Origin: a methane-oxidizing endosymbiont of Gigantopelta aegis
Lineage (GTDB): Bacteria > Pseudomonadota > Gammaproteobacteria > Methylococcales > Methylomonadaceae
Assembly (NCBI RefSeq): GCF_016097405.1
Contig: NZ_JAEHGD010000001.1
Coordinates: 1,251,831-1,315,830, forward strand
Length of the DNA: 64,000 nt
Direction: 5' to 3'
Numbering within the stretch: the stretch's first letter is position 1; each line of letters starts with the position of its first letter. Below the pieces are notes generated by a model. The model ran no database searches. It worked only from the letters and a program-made list of their open reading frames with translations, and had not been told where the DNA came from. Below, piece after piece: positions 35,694 through 45,217 of this stretch. A program made the translations under genes and the position numbers.

Positions 35694-37061
35694 ATGACAC
35701 TCAGCGTATTCGATATATTTAAAATCGGTATTGGGCCTTCCAGTTCACATACGGTTGGCCCAATGCGGGCGGCCTTGTTATTTGCCCAAAAATTGAAAGC
35801 TGAACAAAAACTGGACCAGGTCAACCGCATCTCGATTGAACTGTTCGGCTCGCTGGGCGCGACTGGAAAAGGACACGGTACCGATAAAGCCGTTTTGCTG
35901 GGCCTTGAAGGTGAAACGCCAGAACAGGTTGAACCTGATACCATCGAACAACGCTTGCAGAAGATTCGCCAGCAACAACAACTCATGTTGCTGGGCGAAA
36001 CCACAATTCCGTTCAACGAAGCCAGCGACCTGTCTTATCACCTTGAATCATTACCGTTTCATAGCAATGGCATGCGCTTTAGCGCTTACAGTCATGGCAA
36101 TCTTATCTTACAAGGTGATTACTATTCCATTGGCGGCGGCTTTATCAGCACAGGCGAAGAAAACGATACCGATAATGAAACCGATAAGGTCGATTTGCCT
36201 TATCCATTTCGCTCATCGGCTGACTTGCTCAAGCAATGCGAAGCGCACCAATGTACTATCAGCAGCCTGATGCTAGAAAATGAAAAATGCTGGCGCAGTG
36301 AAGACGAAATTCGCAAGCAACTGCTGCACATCTGGCAGGTGATGAAAGCCTGTACCGAACGCGGCTTTCAACAAACCGGCATATTACCCGGCGGCCTGAA
36401 TGTCAAACGCCGTGCACCGGAACTGTATCAGCAATTACAACGCGATACCCTGCATGACCACTTACCTTTAGGTCAATTGGATTGGGTCAATTTATTTGCA
36501 CTGGCTGTCAGTGAAGAAAATGCGGCCGGCGGTCGAGTCGTCACGGCGCCAACCAATGGTGCGGCCGGTATTATTCCTGCCGTGTTGCATTATTATTGGC
36601 GCTTTTGTGATGATGCCAGCGACGAGGGCGTTATCCGCTTTTTACTGACGGCGGGGGCTATCGGTATGCTGTATAAAATCAACGCCTCCATTTCCGGTGC
36701 CGAAGTCGGTTGTCAAGGCGAAGTCGGCGTCGCCTGCTCAATGGCAGCGGGTGCATTAACCGAGGTTTTAGGTGGCAGCATAGATCAGGTGGAAAACGCC
36801 GCCGAAATTGGCATGGAACATAATCTGGGATTAACGTGCGACCCGATTGCAGGTTTAGTGCAAATTCCCTGCATCGAACGTAATGCCATGGGCGCAGTAA
36901 AAGCAATCAATGCCAGTCGCATGGCCTTGCGTGGCACCGGCAATCATATGGTATCGTTGGACAAGGTGATTAAAACCATGCGCGATACCGGCGCCGATAT
37001 GCAAAGTAAGTACAAGGAAACTGCTCAAGGCGGTTTAGCCGTTAATGTGATTGAGTGTTAA
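35694..37061 (+). CDS. sdaA: L-serine dehydratase (iron-sulfur type)
   Basis: Oxygen-sensitive 4Fe-4S enzyme converting L-serine to pyruvate and ammonia. The 455-residue single chain has the beta domain first ([20 protein letters not shown]) and the alpha domain with [19 protein letters not shown] and [19 protein letters not shown], plus [18 protein letters not shown], the cluster-binding Cys motifs of the SdaA/SdaB type. Length matches E. coli SdaA. It converges on dacB, overlapping its 3' end by 20 bp. Confidence 0.96.
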   Translation: MTLSVFDIFKIGIGPSSSHTVGPMRAALLFAQKLKAEQKLDQVNRISIELFGSLGATGKGHGTDKAVLLGLEGETPEQVEPDTIEQRLQKIRQQQQLMLLGETTIPFNEASDLSYHLESLPFHSNGMRFSAYSHGNLILQGDYYSIGGGFISTGEENDTDNETDKVDLPYPFRSSADLLKQCEAHQCTISSLMLENEKCWRSEDEIRKQLLHIWQVMKACTERGFQQTGILPGGLNVKRRAPELYQQLQRDTLHDHLPLGQLDWVNLFALAVSEENAAGGRVVTAPTNGAAGIIPAVLHYYWRFCDDASDEGVIRFLLTAGAIGMLYKINASISGAEVGCQGEVGVACSMAAGALTEVLGGSIDQVENAAEIGMEHNLGLTCDPIAGLVQIPCIERNAMGAVKAINASRMALRGTGNHMVSLDKVIKTMRDTGADMQSKYKETAQGGLAVNVIEC

Positions 37062-38262
37062 TTTTTTGTCGTAGTTGCTGGATGATATGATGGCGTTTCT
37101 TGTGTGAAACTGTCTGTTGCATCATCAACGCAAAAGGCCACCATCGGCGCTCATCCACAATATAACCGGCCAAAGTGCTGATATGATCCAAGGTGCCTGA
37201 TTTTGCATAAAGCCCTGGAGCCACTTCTGGCAATAAATCACGCCAGGGTAAAAAATCCCGTAATAATTCGGTCAATTGTCTGGCCGATAAACGGTTCTGC
37301 CGAGACAACCCTGCACCTTCTTGTAACACCACACCTTGCCAGTCGAAATAACGCTTTACGGTCGATTGCATATAGGTTTGCACATCGGCAAAATTAGCCG
37401 GCCGCTTAAATTTCTCGGCCGCCAGCATCAATACCAGTTGATTGGCAATAAAATTAGTCGAATATTTCATCATCGGCCGGATAATATCGGCTACACTGCG
37501 TTGGTTATAATGCGCATAAAACAATGGAACATTCGCTGGCACGCGCGCCCAGATTATCGTTTCATCTACATTAAGTCCTTGTTGACGCAGAAAAATAGCC
37601 AATAATTGTACAAAATGACGTTCAGCGTCGGTTCTGTCAAAACCGGTATTGATGCGCTCTTTAAAGCCCCGGATACGGCCCGCCTGGGTTTTAGCAAATG
37701 CAGTCAATGGCGTTTCAGGTTCGCCGGACATAATCTTACCGTGCTGGATTTGTAAGGCCAACGTATTAAAATTTGCCGCTAATGCAGTCGGAATGGCGTC
37801 ATAAGGATTGGTGGTCAAACTACTACCGGGGACCTGTAAGTCTGCATCAAACAAACTGTCATCAATGGCAATGCGATCAATTTCGTCGATACCACGCGCG
37901 GCAATATGATGTGCCATGCGCCGAATTTCATCCGAGACCAGAAACGGATCACCGCTGGCCTTTATCCACAGGGTTTTCGTTGACCTATCAAAATAAAACG
38001 GCGTCATGAAATGATGCTTCTCGCCCCAATGCTTTAATGCCAGCCAAGCGGTCACCAACTTGGTGGTAGAGGCTGGAACCCGGGGTTCATCAGCTTTAGC
38101 TGCCAACAAGATTTTTCCACGTTGATTCACCACTAAATAGGTCGCATGGTGTAGAATAGCCTCCGCTTTTGCCAAGCTTAAACTCGTGAAAAGCATCAAC
38201 CCTGACAAGGCCATGATATTCAAGCTAAATCGGGGGGTAAAAGCTGTTTTCATACGTTGCAT
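37042..38262 (-). CDS. dacB: D-alanyl-D-alanine carboxypeptidase/endopeptidase (PBP4, DacB)
   Basis: Periplasmic penicillin-binding protein of the class-C PBP4 family that trims peptidoglycan peptides. A signal peptide (about 1-33) is followed by the three active-site motifs: PASTTKLV (SxxK, about 63-70), [10 protein letters not shown] (SxN) and [10 protein letters not shown] (KSG in place of KTG). The 406-residue protein is shorter than E. coli PBP4 (477) because the inserted domain is reduced. Start is ATG 38262 or 38253; neither has a strong ribosome site. Confidence 0.93.
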   Translation of the reverse strand: MQRMKTAFTPRFSLNIMALSGLMLFTSLSLAKAEAILHHATYLVVNQRGKILLAAKADEPRVPASTTKLVTAWLALKHWGEKHHFMTPFYFDRSTKTLWIKASGDPFLVSDEIRRMAHHIAARGIDEIDRIAIDDSLFDADLQVPGSSLTTNPYDAIPTALAANFNTLALQIQHGKIMSGEPETPLTAFAKTQAGRIRGFKERINTGFDRTDAERHFVQLLAIFLRQQGLNVDETIIWARVPANVPLFYAHYNQRSVADIIRPMMKYSTNFIANQLVLMLAAEKFKRPANFADVQTYMQSTVKRYFDWQGVVLQEGAGLSRQNRLSARQLTELLRDFLPWRDLLPEVAPGLYAKSGTLDHISTLAGYIVDERRWWPFALMMQQTVSHKKRHHIIQQLRQKINTQSH

Positions 38263-38426
38263 GTAAAATTCTGTGTTTGAAAAATCTGTAAAATGCAGAA
38301 ACTAGCAAATAAATGCAAGAAAAAATAAAGTTTGTGACGCGATTTGTCATGAAATGACATAAATCTGGACAAAACCTTACAATTTAGGCAAAATTAGCCC
38401 ATCAAATACTTTGACTCGACACTTTC

Positions 38427-38873
38427 ATGGCAAAAATCCTTGTTCTGAACGGCCCTAATCTGAATCTGCTTGGTATTCGCGAACCCGGGCATTATGGCAA
38501 ACAGACCTTACAGGATATTGAACAGATATTATTGACCAAAGCCGAACAATTGCAGCATCATTTGCAATTTTTTCAACATAATGCCGAACATGAACTGGTC
38601 GAGCGAATTCATCAGGCTTTTGCCGAAAACAGCGACTTTATCATTATAAACCCCGCCGCTTTTACGCATACCAGCGTAGCGATTCGCGATGCTTTGCTGG
38701 CCACCCGAATTCCATTTATAGAAGTTCACCTGTCAAATGTCCATGCGCGAGAACCGTTTCGGAAACATTCTTATTTTTCCGATATTGCACAGGGCGTTAT
38801 TGCAGGATTAGGTGGACATGGATATGAACTGGCCCTAGAGGCCGCTGATAAAATATTAGCCCAAGAGACATAA
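38427..38873 (+). CDS. aroQ: 3-dehydroquinate dehydratase, type II
   Basis: Third step of the shikimate pathway. The 148-residue protein has [20 protein letters not shown] at the N-terminus, [18 protein letters not shown] in the middle and [19 protein letters not shown], with the catalytic Tyr/His/Arg of type II enzymes. It lies 4 bp upstream of accB, an arrangement known in many gammaproteobacteria. An AT-rich stretch with possible promoter elements lies before it. Confidence 0.97.
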   Translation: MAKILVLNGPNLNLLGIREPGHYGKQTLQDIEQILLTKAEQLQHHLQFFQHNAEHELVERIHQAFAENSDFIIINPAAFTHTSVAIRDALLATRIPFIEVHLSNVHAREPFRKHSYFSDIAQGVIAGLGGHGYELALEAADKILAQET

Positions 38874-38877
38874 CACC

Positions 38878-39330
38878 ATGGATATTAGAAAAATAAAGAA
38901 ATTGATCGAGATCATCGAAGACTCAGATGTCACTGAAATTGAAATCAGTGAGGGCGAAGAGTCGGTACGCATCAGCCGCCTGACGGCAACCAGCACGATT
39001 GTTCAGGCACCTGCCGCTGCTGCGCCAGCTCCGACAGCAGCACCTGCACCAATGCCAACAACGGAAGCTCCAGCTAGCACTGAAAACGCGGCTTCCGGTC
39101 ATGTCGTCAAATCCCCAATGGTCGGCACCTTTTACCGTGCCGCATCACCTGGCGGCACGCCTTTTGTGGAAGTGGGGCAGAAAGTATCGGTCGGCGATAC
39201 CCTATGCATTATCGAAGCCATGAAAATTCTTAACCAAATTGAATCAGATGCCAGTGGCACGATTAAACAAATCCTGGTAGAAGACGCGCAGCCAGTCGAA
39301 TATGACCAGCCTTTATTCATCATAGAATAA
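38878..39330 (+). CDS. accB: Biotin carboxyl carrier protein of acetyl-CoA carboxylase
   Basis: Carrier subunit whose lysine holds biotin for fatty-acid synthesis. The 150 residues comprise an N-terminal helical segment, an Ala/Pro-rich linker (about 41-75) and the biotinyl domain with EAMKILNQ, where Lys is the biotin site. Immediately follows aroQ and precedes accC by 15 bp, forming an operon. Confidence 0.97.
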   Translation: MDIRKIKKLIEIIEDSDVTEIEISEGEESVRISRLTATSTIVQAPAAAAPAPTAAPAPMPTTEAPASTENAASGHVVKSPMVGTFYRAASPGGTPFVEVGQKVSVGDTLCIIEAMKILNQIESDASGTIKQILVEDAQPVEYDQPLFIIE

Positions 39331-39345
39331 CCTTGGATAGCACAA

Positions 39346-40689
39346 ATGTTCGATAAAATAGTTATTGCCAATCGTGGTGAAATCGCGCTGCGTATTTTAA
39401 GAGCTTGTCGCGAATTAGATATTAAAACCGTTGCGGTTTATTCCTCCGCCGACCGTGATTTAAAGCATGTTCGTCTAGCCGATGAAGCCGTGTGTATCGG
39501 TCCGCCATCTTCCACCGACAGTTATTTGAATATCCCCGCCATTATCAGTGCGGCCGAAGTCACCGATGCCGAGGCAATTCATCCCGGCTATGGTTTTTTG
39601 TCGGAAAACGCCGATTTTTCTGAAAAAGTGGAACAAAGCGGATTTGTCTTTATCGGCCCGAAAGCCGATACCATCCGAATGATGGGTGACAAAATACAGG
39701 CTAAAAAAGCTATGATTGCGGCCGGAATTCCCTGTGTTCCGGGAAATGGCGACCCATTAAGCGATGATAAGGCTGAAAACCTTAAATTGGCGCATGAAAT
39801 CGGTTATCCAGTCATCATTAAAGCCGCTGGTGGCGGTGGCGGTCGTGGCATGCGCGTTGTGCATACTGAAGCGGCACTGATTAACGCGATTACAATGACC
39901 AAGGCGGAAGCCGGAGCGGCTTTCGGCAATCCAACCGTTTACATGGAAAAATTTCTGGAAGACCCGCGCCATATCGAGTTTCAAGTCATTGCCGATAGCC
40001 ACGGTAACGCTATTCATTTAGGCGAGCGAGACTGCTCCATGCAACGCCGGCACCAGAAAGTAGTAGAAGAAGCGCCAGCACCAGGTTTGAGCGATGAAGA
40101 ACGTGACCGGATGGGGAAATTATGCGCCAAAGCCTGTCTTGACATTGGTTATCGCGGTGCCGGAACCTTTGAATTTTTATATGAAAAAGGTCAGTTCTTT
40201 TTTATCGAAATGAACACCCGGGTTCAGGTGGAGCATCCTGTCACCGAAATGATTACCGGCTTTGATATTGTTAAAGAACAGCTGCGCGTTGCTGCCGGTG
40301 AAAAACTGTCTAAAACCCAGGACCAAATCACCTTTACCGGCCATGCCATCGAATGCCGTTTAAATGCTGAAGACCCGACTAACTTTATGCCGAGTCCAGG
40401 CAAAATCAATCAGTTTCATATGCCGGGCGGCCCCGGAATCCGTTGCGAAACCCATATTTATAATGGTTATGTGGTCCCCCCGTTTTATGATTCCATGATT
40501 GGTAAATTGATAGCACACGGTGAAGATCGAAACAGTGCCATTGCCCGGATGAAAACGGCATTGAGTGAAATGATTATCGACGGCATCAAAACCAATATTC
40601 CATTACAACAGGATATTATGGCAGACAGTGCCTTTGCCTTAGGCGGCCAGAATATCCATTATCTGGAAAAGAAACTCGGTCTCGATTGA
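39346..40689 (+). CDS. accC: Biotin carboxylase subunit of acetyl-CoA carboxylase
   Basis: ATP-grasp enzyme that carboxylates biotin on AccB. The 447 residues match the family; motifs include [17 protein letters not shown] at the start, [12 protein letters not shown] (ATP loop), [19 protein letters not shown] and [16 protein letters not shown] with the catalytic residues. It is the last clear gene of the aroQ-accB-accC unit; a G/C hairpin follows 12 bp after the stop. Confidence 0.97.
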   Translation: MFDKIVIANRGEIALRILRACRELDIKTVAVYSSADRDLKHVRLADEAVCIGPPSSTDSYLNIPAIISAAEVTDAEAIHPGYGFLSENADFSEKVEQSGFVFIGPKADTIRMMGDKIQAKKAMIAAGIPCVPGNGDPLSDDKAENLKLAHEIGYPVIIKAAGGGGGRGMRVVHTEAALINAITMTKAEAGAAFGNPTVYMEKFLEDPRHIEFQVIADSHGNAIHLGERDCSMQRRHQKVVEEAPAPGLSDEERDRMGKLCAKACLDIGYRGAGTFEFLYEKGQFFFIEMNTRVQVEHPVTEMITGFDIVKEQLRVAAGEKLSKTQDQITFTGHAIECRLNAEDPTNFMPSPGKINQFHMPGGPGIRCETHIYNGYVVPPFYDSMIGKLIAHGEDRNSAIARMKTALSEMIIDGIKTNIPLQQDIMADSAFALGGQNIHYLEKKLGLD

Positions 40690-40701
40690 CCGATTCTGCA
40701 C

Positions 40702-40720
40702 GCGGGGCAACATGCCCCGC
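40702..40720 (+). repeat. GC-rich hairpin after accC
   Basis: GCGGGGC (40702-40708) and GCCCCGC (40714-40720) form a 7-bp stem with a 5-base loop. No T run follows at once, so it may act as a weak terminator or processing site between accC and prmA. It overlaps an upstream in-frame ATG of prmA, which supports using the later start. Confidence 0.6.
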
Positions 40721-40756
40721 CTCCTTACGTTTTATCTCAATCTTCCCTTATTTGCT

Positions 40757-41656
40757 ATGGCCTGGCATCAACTCTCTGTAACAAGCGATAAAGAAACCGC
40801 TCCGAAACTATCTGATTTTTTCAGTGACTGCGGCGCGGTGTCTGTCACCTATATGGATGCGGAAGACCAACCCGTTTATGAGCCCGCCCCCGGTGAAACC
40901 AGAATCTGGCGAAAAACTCGGGTTATTGCCTTGTTTGAACTAGACATTGAGCCAGAACGGGTCAAACAAATCGCACAACAACAGTTTGTCGATTCCCCGT
41001 TAAATGACTGGACATTGGAACGCATTGAAGACCAGGCTTGGGAACGCGCCTGGCTGGAACATTTTAAACCACTTAAGTTTGGCGACCGTTTATGGGTTTG
41101 CCCGACCGGCCAGGAAATTGAAGAGACCGGCACAGTCTGCATGACGCTCGACCCGGGTCTGGCATTTGGCACTGGCACACATCCCACCACCGCGCTCTGC
41201 CTGGAATGGCTGGCCTGTCATGATTTAACCGGCAAAACCATCATCGATTATGGCTGTGGCTCTGGCATTCTGGCCGTTGCTGCCGTTTTACTGGGCGCAA
41301 AACAGGCACATTGTATCGATATTGACCCGCAAGCGTTAGAGGCAACCTACTATAATGCCGAAAAAAACCAAGTTACACATGCCATTCAGTGTTATTTACC
41401 GGAACAGTTTCCGGCCCAAAAAGCCGACATTGTGCTAGCCAATATTCTGGCTGGACCGTTGATTGAACTCTCTGAAAATATTGCTAAGCTTGTATCCGAT
41501 AAAGGTTCTTTAGTGTTATCAGGAATCTTGAACGAACAAGCAGATACTGTCATTCAGGCGTACCAGCAACAGGGTCTGCATTTTTCAACGCCCCGGCCGC
41601 AGGAAGATTGGTGCCGGCTGGATGGTTACTATGTACACCCTATGTCCAGAATGTAG
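40757..41656 (+). CDS. prmA: Ribosomal protein L11 methyltransferase
   Basis: PrmA trimethylates ribosomal protein L11 using SAM. The 299-residue frame from MAWHQLSVTSD is preferred over a start 45 bp upstream that falls in the hairpin. Motifs: LDPGLAFGTGTHPTT, VIDYGCGSG-type sequence (TIIDYGCGSGILAVAA) and DIVLANILAGPL, the NPPY-equivalent of this family. The stop overlaps the start of the DUF3426 gene. Confidence 0.94.
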   Translation: MAWHQLSVTSDKETAPKLSDFFSDCGAVSVTYMDAEDQPVYEPAPGETRIWRKTRVIALFELDIEPERVKQIAQQQFVDSPLNDWTLERIEDQAWERAWLEHFKPLKFGDRLWVCPTGQEIEETGTVCMTLDPGLAFGTGTHPTTALCLEWLACHDLTGKTIIDYGCGSGILAVAAVLLGAKQAHCIDIDPQALEATYYNAEKNQVTHAIQCYLPEQFPAQKADIVLANILAGPLIELSENIAKLVSDKGSLVLSGILNEQADTVIQAYQQQGLHFSTPRPQEDWCRLDGYYVHPMSRM

Positions 41657-42278
41657 ACAGCAGACTCGCGTCAATGCAGAACAATTACGCCACTCACATG
41701 GTATGCTGCATTGTAAAAACTGTGGCGTTTTGTTTGATGCACTGGCACTGATTTCCGACCATGCCGAAGAAGACATCGAGCTACCTGAAGAGGCGGTTTT
41801 AACCGTTGAAACAGCGCATCCTTCAAAAAAAACCACTGTTTTCTGGTCTATCGGTCTTGTTTTAGGTCTCTTGCTCCTTGTAGGCCAGATCATTTATTTT
41901 GAAGGCAACACGCTGCTACAAAATTCACACCTGCGTCCCTGGCTAGAAAAAGCTTGCCTCAAACTGCACTGCACGCTGCCCCCCTATCGAAATCTAAAAC
42001 AAATACATCTGTTAAACACCGTCATCGAAACACAAAACGAAAATGAAATCACATTCAAGATTGTCTTGAGTAATCAGGCTAATTTTCCTCAACATTATCC
42101 GGCCTTAAAACTAACCCTAGTGGATTATTTAGGTCGGCCCTTTGCAGAACGGGTGTTTTCAGTTGATAATTACCGACCACCGTCTGTACGGATAGCGGCT
42201 AACCAAACCGTTGAAATCGAGCTGACAATCATCAGCCCGACTGAAAAAATCGGCGGCTATTCCTTCACTATTTTGTAA
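41631..42278 (+). CDS. DUF3426 zinc-ribbon membrane protein
   Basis: The 215-residue protein opens with a zinc ribbon (MYTLCPECRQQT then HCKNCGVLFDA; four Cys), has one membrane helix (about 73-94) and a C-terminal DUF3426 domain. The ATG at 41631 lies inside the prmA end, so the two overlap. Proteins of this type often follow prmA; their role is unknown. The next gene follows after 2 bp. Confidence 0.88.
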   Translation: MYTLCPECRQQTRVNAEQLRHSHGMLHCKNCGVLFDALALISDHAEEDIELPEEAVLTVETAHPSKKTTVFWSIGLVLGLLLLVGQIIYFEGNTLLQNSHLRPWLEKACLKLHCTLPPYRNLKQIHLLNTVIETQNENEITFKIVLSNQANFPQHYPALKLTLVDYLGRPFAERVFSVDNYRPPSVRIAANQTVEIELTIISPTEKIGGYSFTIL

Positions 42279-42280
42279 TC

Positions 42281-43480
42281 ATGCCTCAACATCCTGAACT
42301 TTTTTTAAAAAAACACGAAGAAAAACGCCTTAAACAAGGCCATCTCTGGGTTTTCAGTAATGAAATCGACAACCAGCGCAGCCCGTTAAGCCAATTTAAT
42401 GCCGGCGACATCGTCACCCTGAAAGATGCGCAGGGAAAAGCGCTGGGTACCGCCTACGTCAACCCCAATACGCTGATTTGCGCACGTCTTCTGTCGCGTA
42501 AGCCAGACCTGAAAATTGCAGGCAGCTTTTTTAAAAACCGGCTAATGACAGCCTTATCCCTGCGTCAACGCCTGTTTGATAAACCGTTTTATCGACTGGT
42601 TTTTGCCGAAAGCGATGGTTTACCAGGCTTGATCATCGACCGCTTTGGCGATGTACTGTCTTTACAGATCAATACCGCCGGCATGGAGCGATTTAAAGAT
42701 ATTTTGCTCACAAGCCTCATTGATTTATTGGCACCTACAGCCATTATCGTCAAAAATGACAACAGTTCCCGGCAACTAGAAGGTTTATCGACCGAATCCG
42801 AAGTGATTTATGGGACCGTACCAGAGCCTGTGATTATTGAAGAAAATCATGCCCGTTTTTATGTCGATATCCTGAATGGTCAAAAAACCGGCTGGTTCTA
42901 TGACCATCGCGTCAGTCGGGCGCGGCTGGCCGCTTTGTCCAGACAGCAAACCGTACTCGATTTATTCAGCTATTCAGGCGCTTGGGGAATTCCGGCAGCG
43001 ATGGCAGGCGCCAGCAAAGTAACCTGTGTGGACAGCTCTGAACAGGCCTTGAAGAATGCCCAACATAGCGCAAAATTAAATCACGTGTCAGAACAAATGC
43101 AGTTTGCACAACAGGATGTTTTTGACTTTTTGAAACAGGCGCGGGAACAAAAACAACGTTATGACATCATCGTACTCGACCCGCCGGCATTGATTAAACG
43201 TAAAAAAGATTTTAAAGCGGGTTTTGAAGCCTACCGCCGTTTAAACCATCTGGCTTTGCAAGTATTGAATAAACAGGGCATTTTAATTTCAGCCTCCTGC
43301 TCGTATCACCTGAACCGCGCCAACCTACACGAAATATTACGCTCATCGGCCCGACACATCGACCGCCATCTGCTGTTTTTTGAAACTCAGGGGCAAGGTC
43401 CTGATCACCCTATTCATCCCGCATTGGCCGAATCTGAATACTTGAAAACCTTTTTCTGTACTGTATCACCTAGTCTCTAA
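42281..43480 (+). CDS. rlmI: Class I SAM-dependent rRNA (cytosine-C5) methyltransferase, RlmI-like
   Basis: The 399-residue protein has an N-terminal PUA domain (EEKRLKQGHLWVFSNEID), an EEHE-like middle section and a Rossmann methyltransferase domain with VLDLFSYSGAWGIPAA, QKTGWFYDHR and IIVLDPPALIKRKKDF. This layout and length match RlmI, which methylates 23S rRNA at C1962. The gene follows the DUF3426 gene by 2 bp, probably in one transcript. Confidence 0.9.
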   Translation: MPQHPELFLKKHEEKRLKQGHLWVFSNEIDNQRSPLSQFNAGDIVTLKDAQGKALGTAYVNPNTLICARLLSRKPDLKIAGSFFKNRLMTALSLRQRLFDKPFYRLVFAESDGLPGLIIDRFGDVLSLQINTAGMERFKDILLTSLIDLLAPTAIIVKNDNSSRQLEGLSTESEVIYGTVPEPVIIEENHARFYVDILNGQKTGWFYDHRVSRARLAALSRQQTVLDLFSYSGAWGIPAAMAGASKVTCVDSSEQALKNAQHSAKLNHVSEQMQFAQQDVFDFLKQAREQKQRYDIIVLDPPALIKRKKDFKAGFEAYRRLNHLALQVLNKQGILISASCSYHLNRANLHEILRSSARHIDRHLLFFETQGQGPDHPIHPALAESEYLKTFFCTVSPSL

Positions 43481-43502
43481 ACAACAAGTACTTGTTCAAC
43501 GC

Positions 43503-43539
43503 AAAAAAAACGGCGTGTTGTTCAAAAACAACGTGCCGT
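43503..43539 (-). terminator. Rho-independent terminator of sRNA A
   Basis: Minus strand: ACGGCACGTTGTT, loop, AACAACACGCCGT, then T8 (plus-strand A run at 43503-43510). It has a bulged but long stem. Confidence 0.8.
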
Positions 43540-43599
43540 AGAATAGAAGGATATATGAAAACTCTTTGGCTTCAAAAGATAAGCACATCTCCAAGAGTT
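43503..43599 (-). ncRNA. Candidate small RNA A (tandem pair)
   Basis: Read on the minus strand from about 43599: GAAACTCTTGG, a GATGTGCTTA segment, AGAGTTTTC pairing back to the start, then a terminator hairpin (43511-43538) and eight T residues. The start is set by the promoter at 43606-43634. About 97 nt. Sequence and structure match unit B, with compensating changes in the hairpins. The RNA is predicted from sequence only. Confidence 0.65.
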
Positions 43600-43605
43600 T
43601 CATAG

Positions 43606-43634
43606 AGTATAGCCGGGATATTTTGTTGTGAAAA
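43606..43634 (-). promoter_or_regulatory. Promoter of sRNA A
   Basis: -10 TATACT (43611-43606) and -35 TTTTCA (43634-43629) with a 17-bp spacer. A perfect 12-bp palindrome TGTCGCGCGACA (43645-43656) lies just upstream, a likely activator or repressor site. The same arrangement occurs ahead of sRNA B. Confidence 0.75.
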
Positions 43635-43699
43635 TGTGACATAGTGTCGCGCGACAAATTGTCGCACCTTCCATAAACTCTGATGTCGAGCAGATATGC

Positions 43700-43735
43700 A
43701 AAAAAAACGGCCTGTTGTTCAAGAACAATAGGCCG
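43700..43735 (-). terminator. Rho-independent terminator of sRNA B
   Basis: Minus strand: CGGCCTATTGTTC, loop, GAACAACAGGCCG followed by T8 (plus-strand A run 43700-43707). Confidence 0.82.
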
Positions 43736-43793
43736 CGGAGTAGAAGGTATATGAAAACTCTCTCGCTTAAAAATAAGCACATCTACAAGAGTT
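43700..43793 (-). ncRNA. Candidate small RNA B (tandem pair)
   Basis: Minus strand from about 43793: GAAACTCTTG, GATGTGCTTA, AGAGTTTTC, then a terminator hairpin at 43708-43735 followed by eight T. About 94 nt, strongly similar to unit A with substitutions that keep the stems. The transcript is inferred from the matching promoter and terminator. Confidence 0.65.
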
Positions 43794-43799
43794 TCGTGA

Positions 43800-43828
43800 A
43801 GTATAGCGCAGCCATTTTGTTGTGAAAA
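43800..43828 (-). promoter_or_regulatory. Promoter of sRNA B
   Basis: -10 TATACT (43805-43800) and -35 TTTTCA (43828-43823), 17-bp spacer. The palindrome TGTCGCGCGACA is at 43839-43850, at the same distance as in unit A, and ends 5 bp before the stop codon of the DksA-like gene. Confidence 0.75.
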
Positions 43829-43855
43829 TGTGACACAGTGTCGCGCGACAAATCG

Positions 43856-44209
43856 TCACACCCTGTCATTGCTGTCTTTTTCTGCACAGTGAATACAAAA
43901 ACTGGAATATGGCAGGGCCTTTAAGCGTTCTTTTTTTATCGGCTCGCCACACTTCAAACACAGACCATAGCTACCTTCATCTAAACGCGATAAAGCTTGG
44001 CGAATTTTATCGATTTCAATTTGTGTGGTTTCACCTAAAGATTCCAAAACCGGGTCATTTTCGGTTTCTACTGCCTGTTCTTCAAAATCCTTAGCCAACG
44101 GCGCATCGGTATGCCGAACATCTTTTGTAATCCGGTCGAGCCTATCTTCAAGCTCTTCCAGCATATCGATCAATTCATTTCGAACCTGATTCAAGTCTTT
44201 CAATGTCAT
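43856..44209 (-). CDS. DksA/TraR-family zinc-finger protein
   Basis: The 117-residue protein has an N-terminal coiled-coil helix region (about 1-80) and a C-terminal C4 zinc finger CLKCGEPIKKERLKALPYSS then CIHC. DksA-type proteins bind RNA polymerase through the secondary channel; this one is shorter than DksA (151 aa) and resembles the TraR/YbiI-type relatives. It lies upstream of the sRNA pair on the same strand and divergent from the moxR gene. Confidence 0.85.
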   Translation of the reverse strand: MTLKDLNQVRNELIDMLEELEDRLDRITKDVRHTDAPLAKDFEEQAVETENDPVLESLGETTQIEIDKIRQALSRLDEGSYGLCLKCGEPIKKERLKALPYSSFCIHCAEKDSNDRV

Positions 44210-44311
44210 CTCTTTTTTAGCGAGTCAGATTGAACTATACTCAGCTTTATTCAGTCGTTCAAATATCTTTATTCCTTCTGTTGTTATTATCATATAAAGG
44301 ACACTTACATT

Positions 44312-45217
44312 ATGGAAAATACCCTCACCCCTTTATTAAACGCCGCCAATCAAATTATCCTTGGAAAAGACCGACAAATTCGTTTAGCTGTCTGCTGCCT
44401 GATTGCCAAAGGTCATTTATTGATTGAGGATATACCCGGCGTCGGTAAAACCACTCTCTCCCATACCTTGGCACGATTATTCGGATTGGATTATCAGCGT
44501 ATTCAATTTACCAGCGATATTTTGCCCGCCGATATTATCGGCAGTTCGGTTTTTGATGCCGAGCGCCATGAATTCCGCTTTCATCACGGTCCCATTTTCA
44601 ACCAGATGATTTTAGCGGACGAAATCAACCGCTCCACACCCAAGGCACAAAGTGCATTGCTTGAGGCAATGGAAGAAGAACAAGTCACGGTTGAAGGCCA
44701 AACCTATCCCTTGCCTAAACCATTTTTTGTCATCGCCACACAAAATCCATCTCATCAAATTGGTACGTTTCCATTACCTGAATCACAGCTAGACCGATTT
44801 CTGATGCGTATCGAATTAGGCTATCCCAATCGTGAGGCCGAACGCGCATTATTACTTGGAAAACAGCGTCACAAAATCATTGCTGAATTACCGGTGATGT
44901 TAACGCCGGAACAACTCGATGAATTACAACAGGCTGTCACCGAGGTCTATGTTTCTCCGGCATTATTGGATTACTTGCAAAACATCATCGATTTTAGCCG
45001 CCAGTCTGATGAATTTGCAGCCGGTCTGTCACCACGCGGCGGCTTAGCTCTGTTGACAGCCTCTAAAGCCTGGGCCTTGATGGAACAACGCAATGCCGTA
45101 ATTCCGGAAGATGTTCAAGCCGTTTTACCGGCTGTTGCTGGCCACAGACTTAAAGCTGGCAGTACCGATGCGGCTTCCATCGTCGCCCCTATTCTGGAAA
45201 ATGTGCCGGTCGTATGA
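44312..45217 (+). CDS. MoxR-family AAA+ ATPase
   Basis: The 301-residue ATPase shows Walker A DIPGVGKTTLSHTLA (about 45-59), Walker B ILADEINRSTPKAQSALLEA and sensor motif IATQNPSHQIGTFPLPESQLDRF, all conserved in MoxR proteins. These chaperone-like ATPases commonly precede DUF58 and transglutaminase genes, as here; the DUF58 gene starts 4 bp inside its stop. The complex is likely involved in envelope protein maturation, which is inference from context. Confidence 0.93.
   Translation: MENTLTPLLNAANQIILGKDRQIRLAVCCLIAKGHLLIEDIPGVGKTTLSHTLARLFGLDYQRIQFTSDILPADIIGSSVFDAERHEFRFHHGPIFNQMILADEINRSTPKAQSALLEAMEEEQVTVEGQTYPLPKPFFVIATQNPSHQIGTFPLPESQLDRFLMRIELGYPNREAERALLLGKQRHKIIAELPVMLTPEQLDELQQAVTEVYVSPALLDYLQNIIDFSRQSDEFAAGLSPRGGLALLTASKAWALMEQRNAVIPEDVQAVLPAVAGHRLKAGSTDAASIVAPILENVPVV

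Larger units (their letters stand above)
43481..43855. other. Gene-free stretch holding the tandem sRNA units
   Basis: After the rlmI stop a 14-bp palindrome AACAAGTACTTGTT (43483-43496) is followed by two diverged copies of a 165-bp unit (43501-43667 and 43698-43861). They are annotated separately as sRNA genes. No protein gene is supported. Confidence 0.85.

Noticed and set aside
43481-43861. CRISPR array at the repeated unit after rlmI
   Set aside because: There are only two long (about 165 bp) diverged units with promoters and terminators, not short identical repeats with unique spacers. No CRISPR array was seen anywhere in the window.
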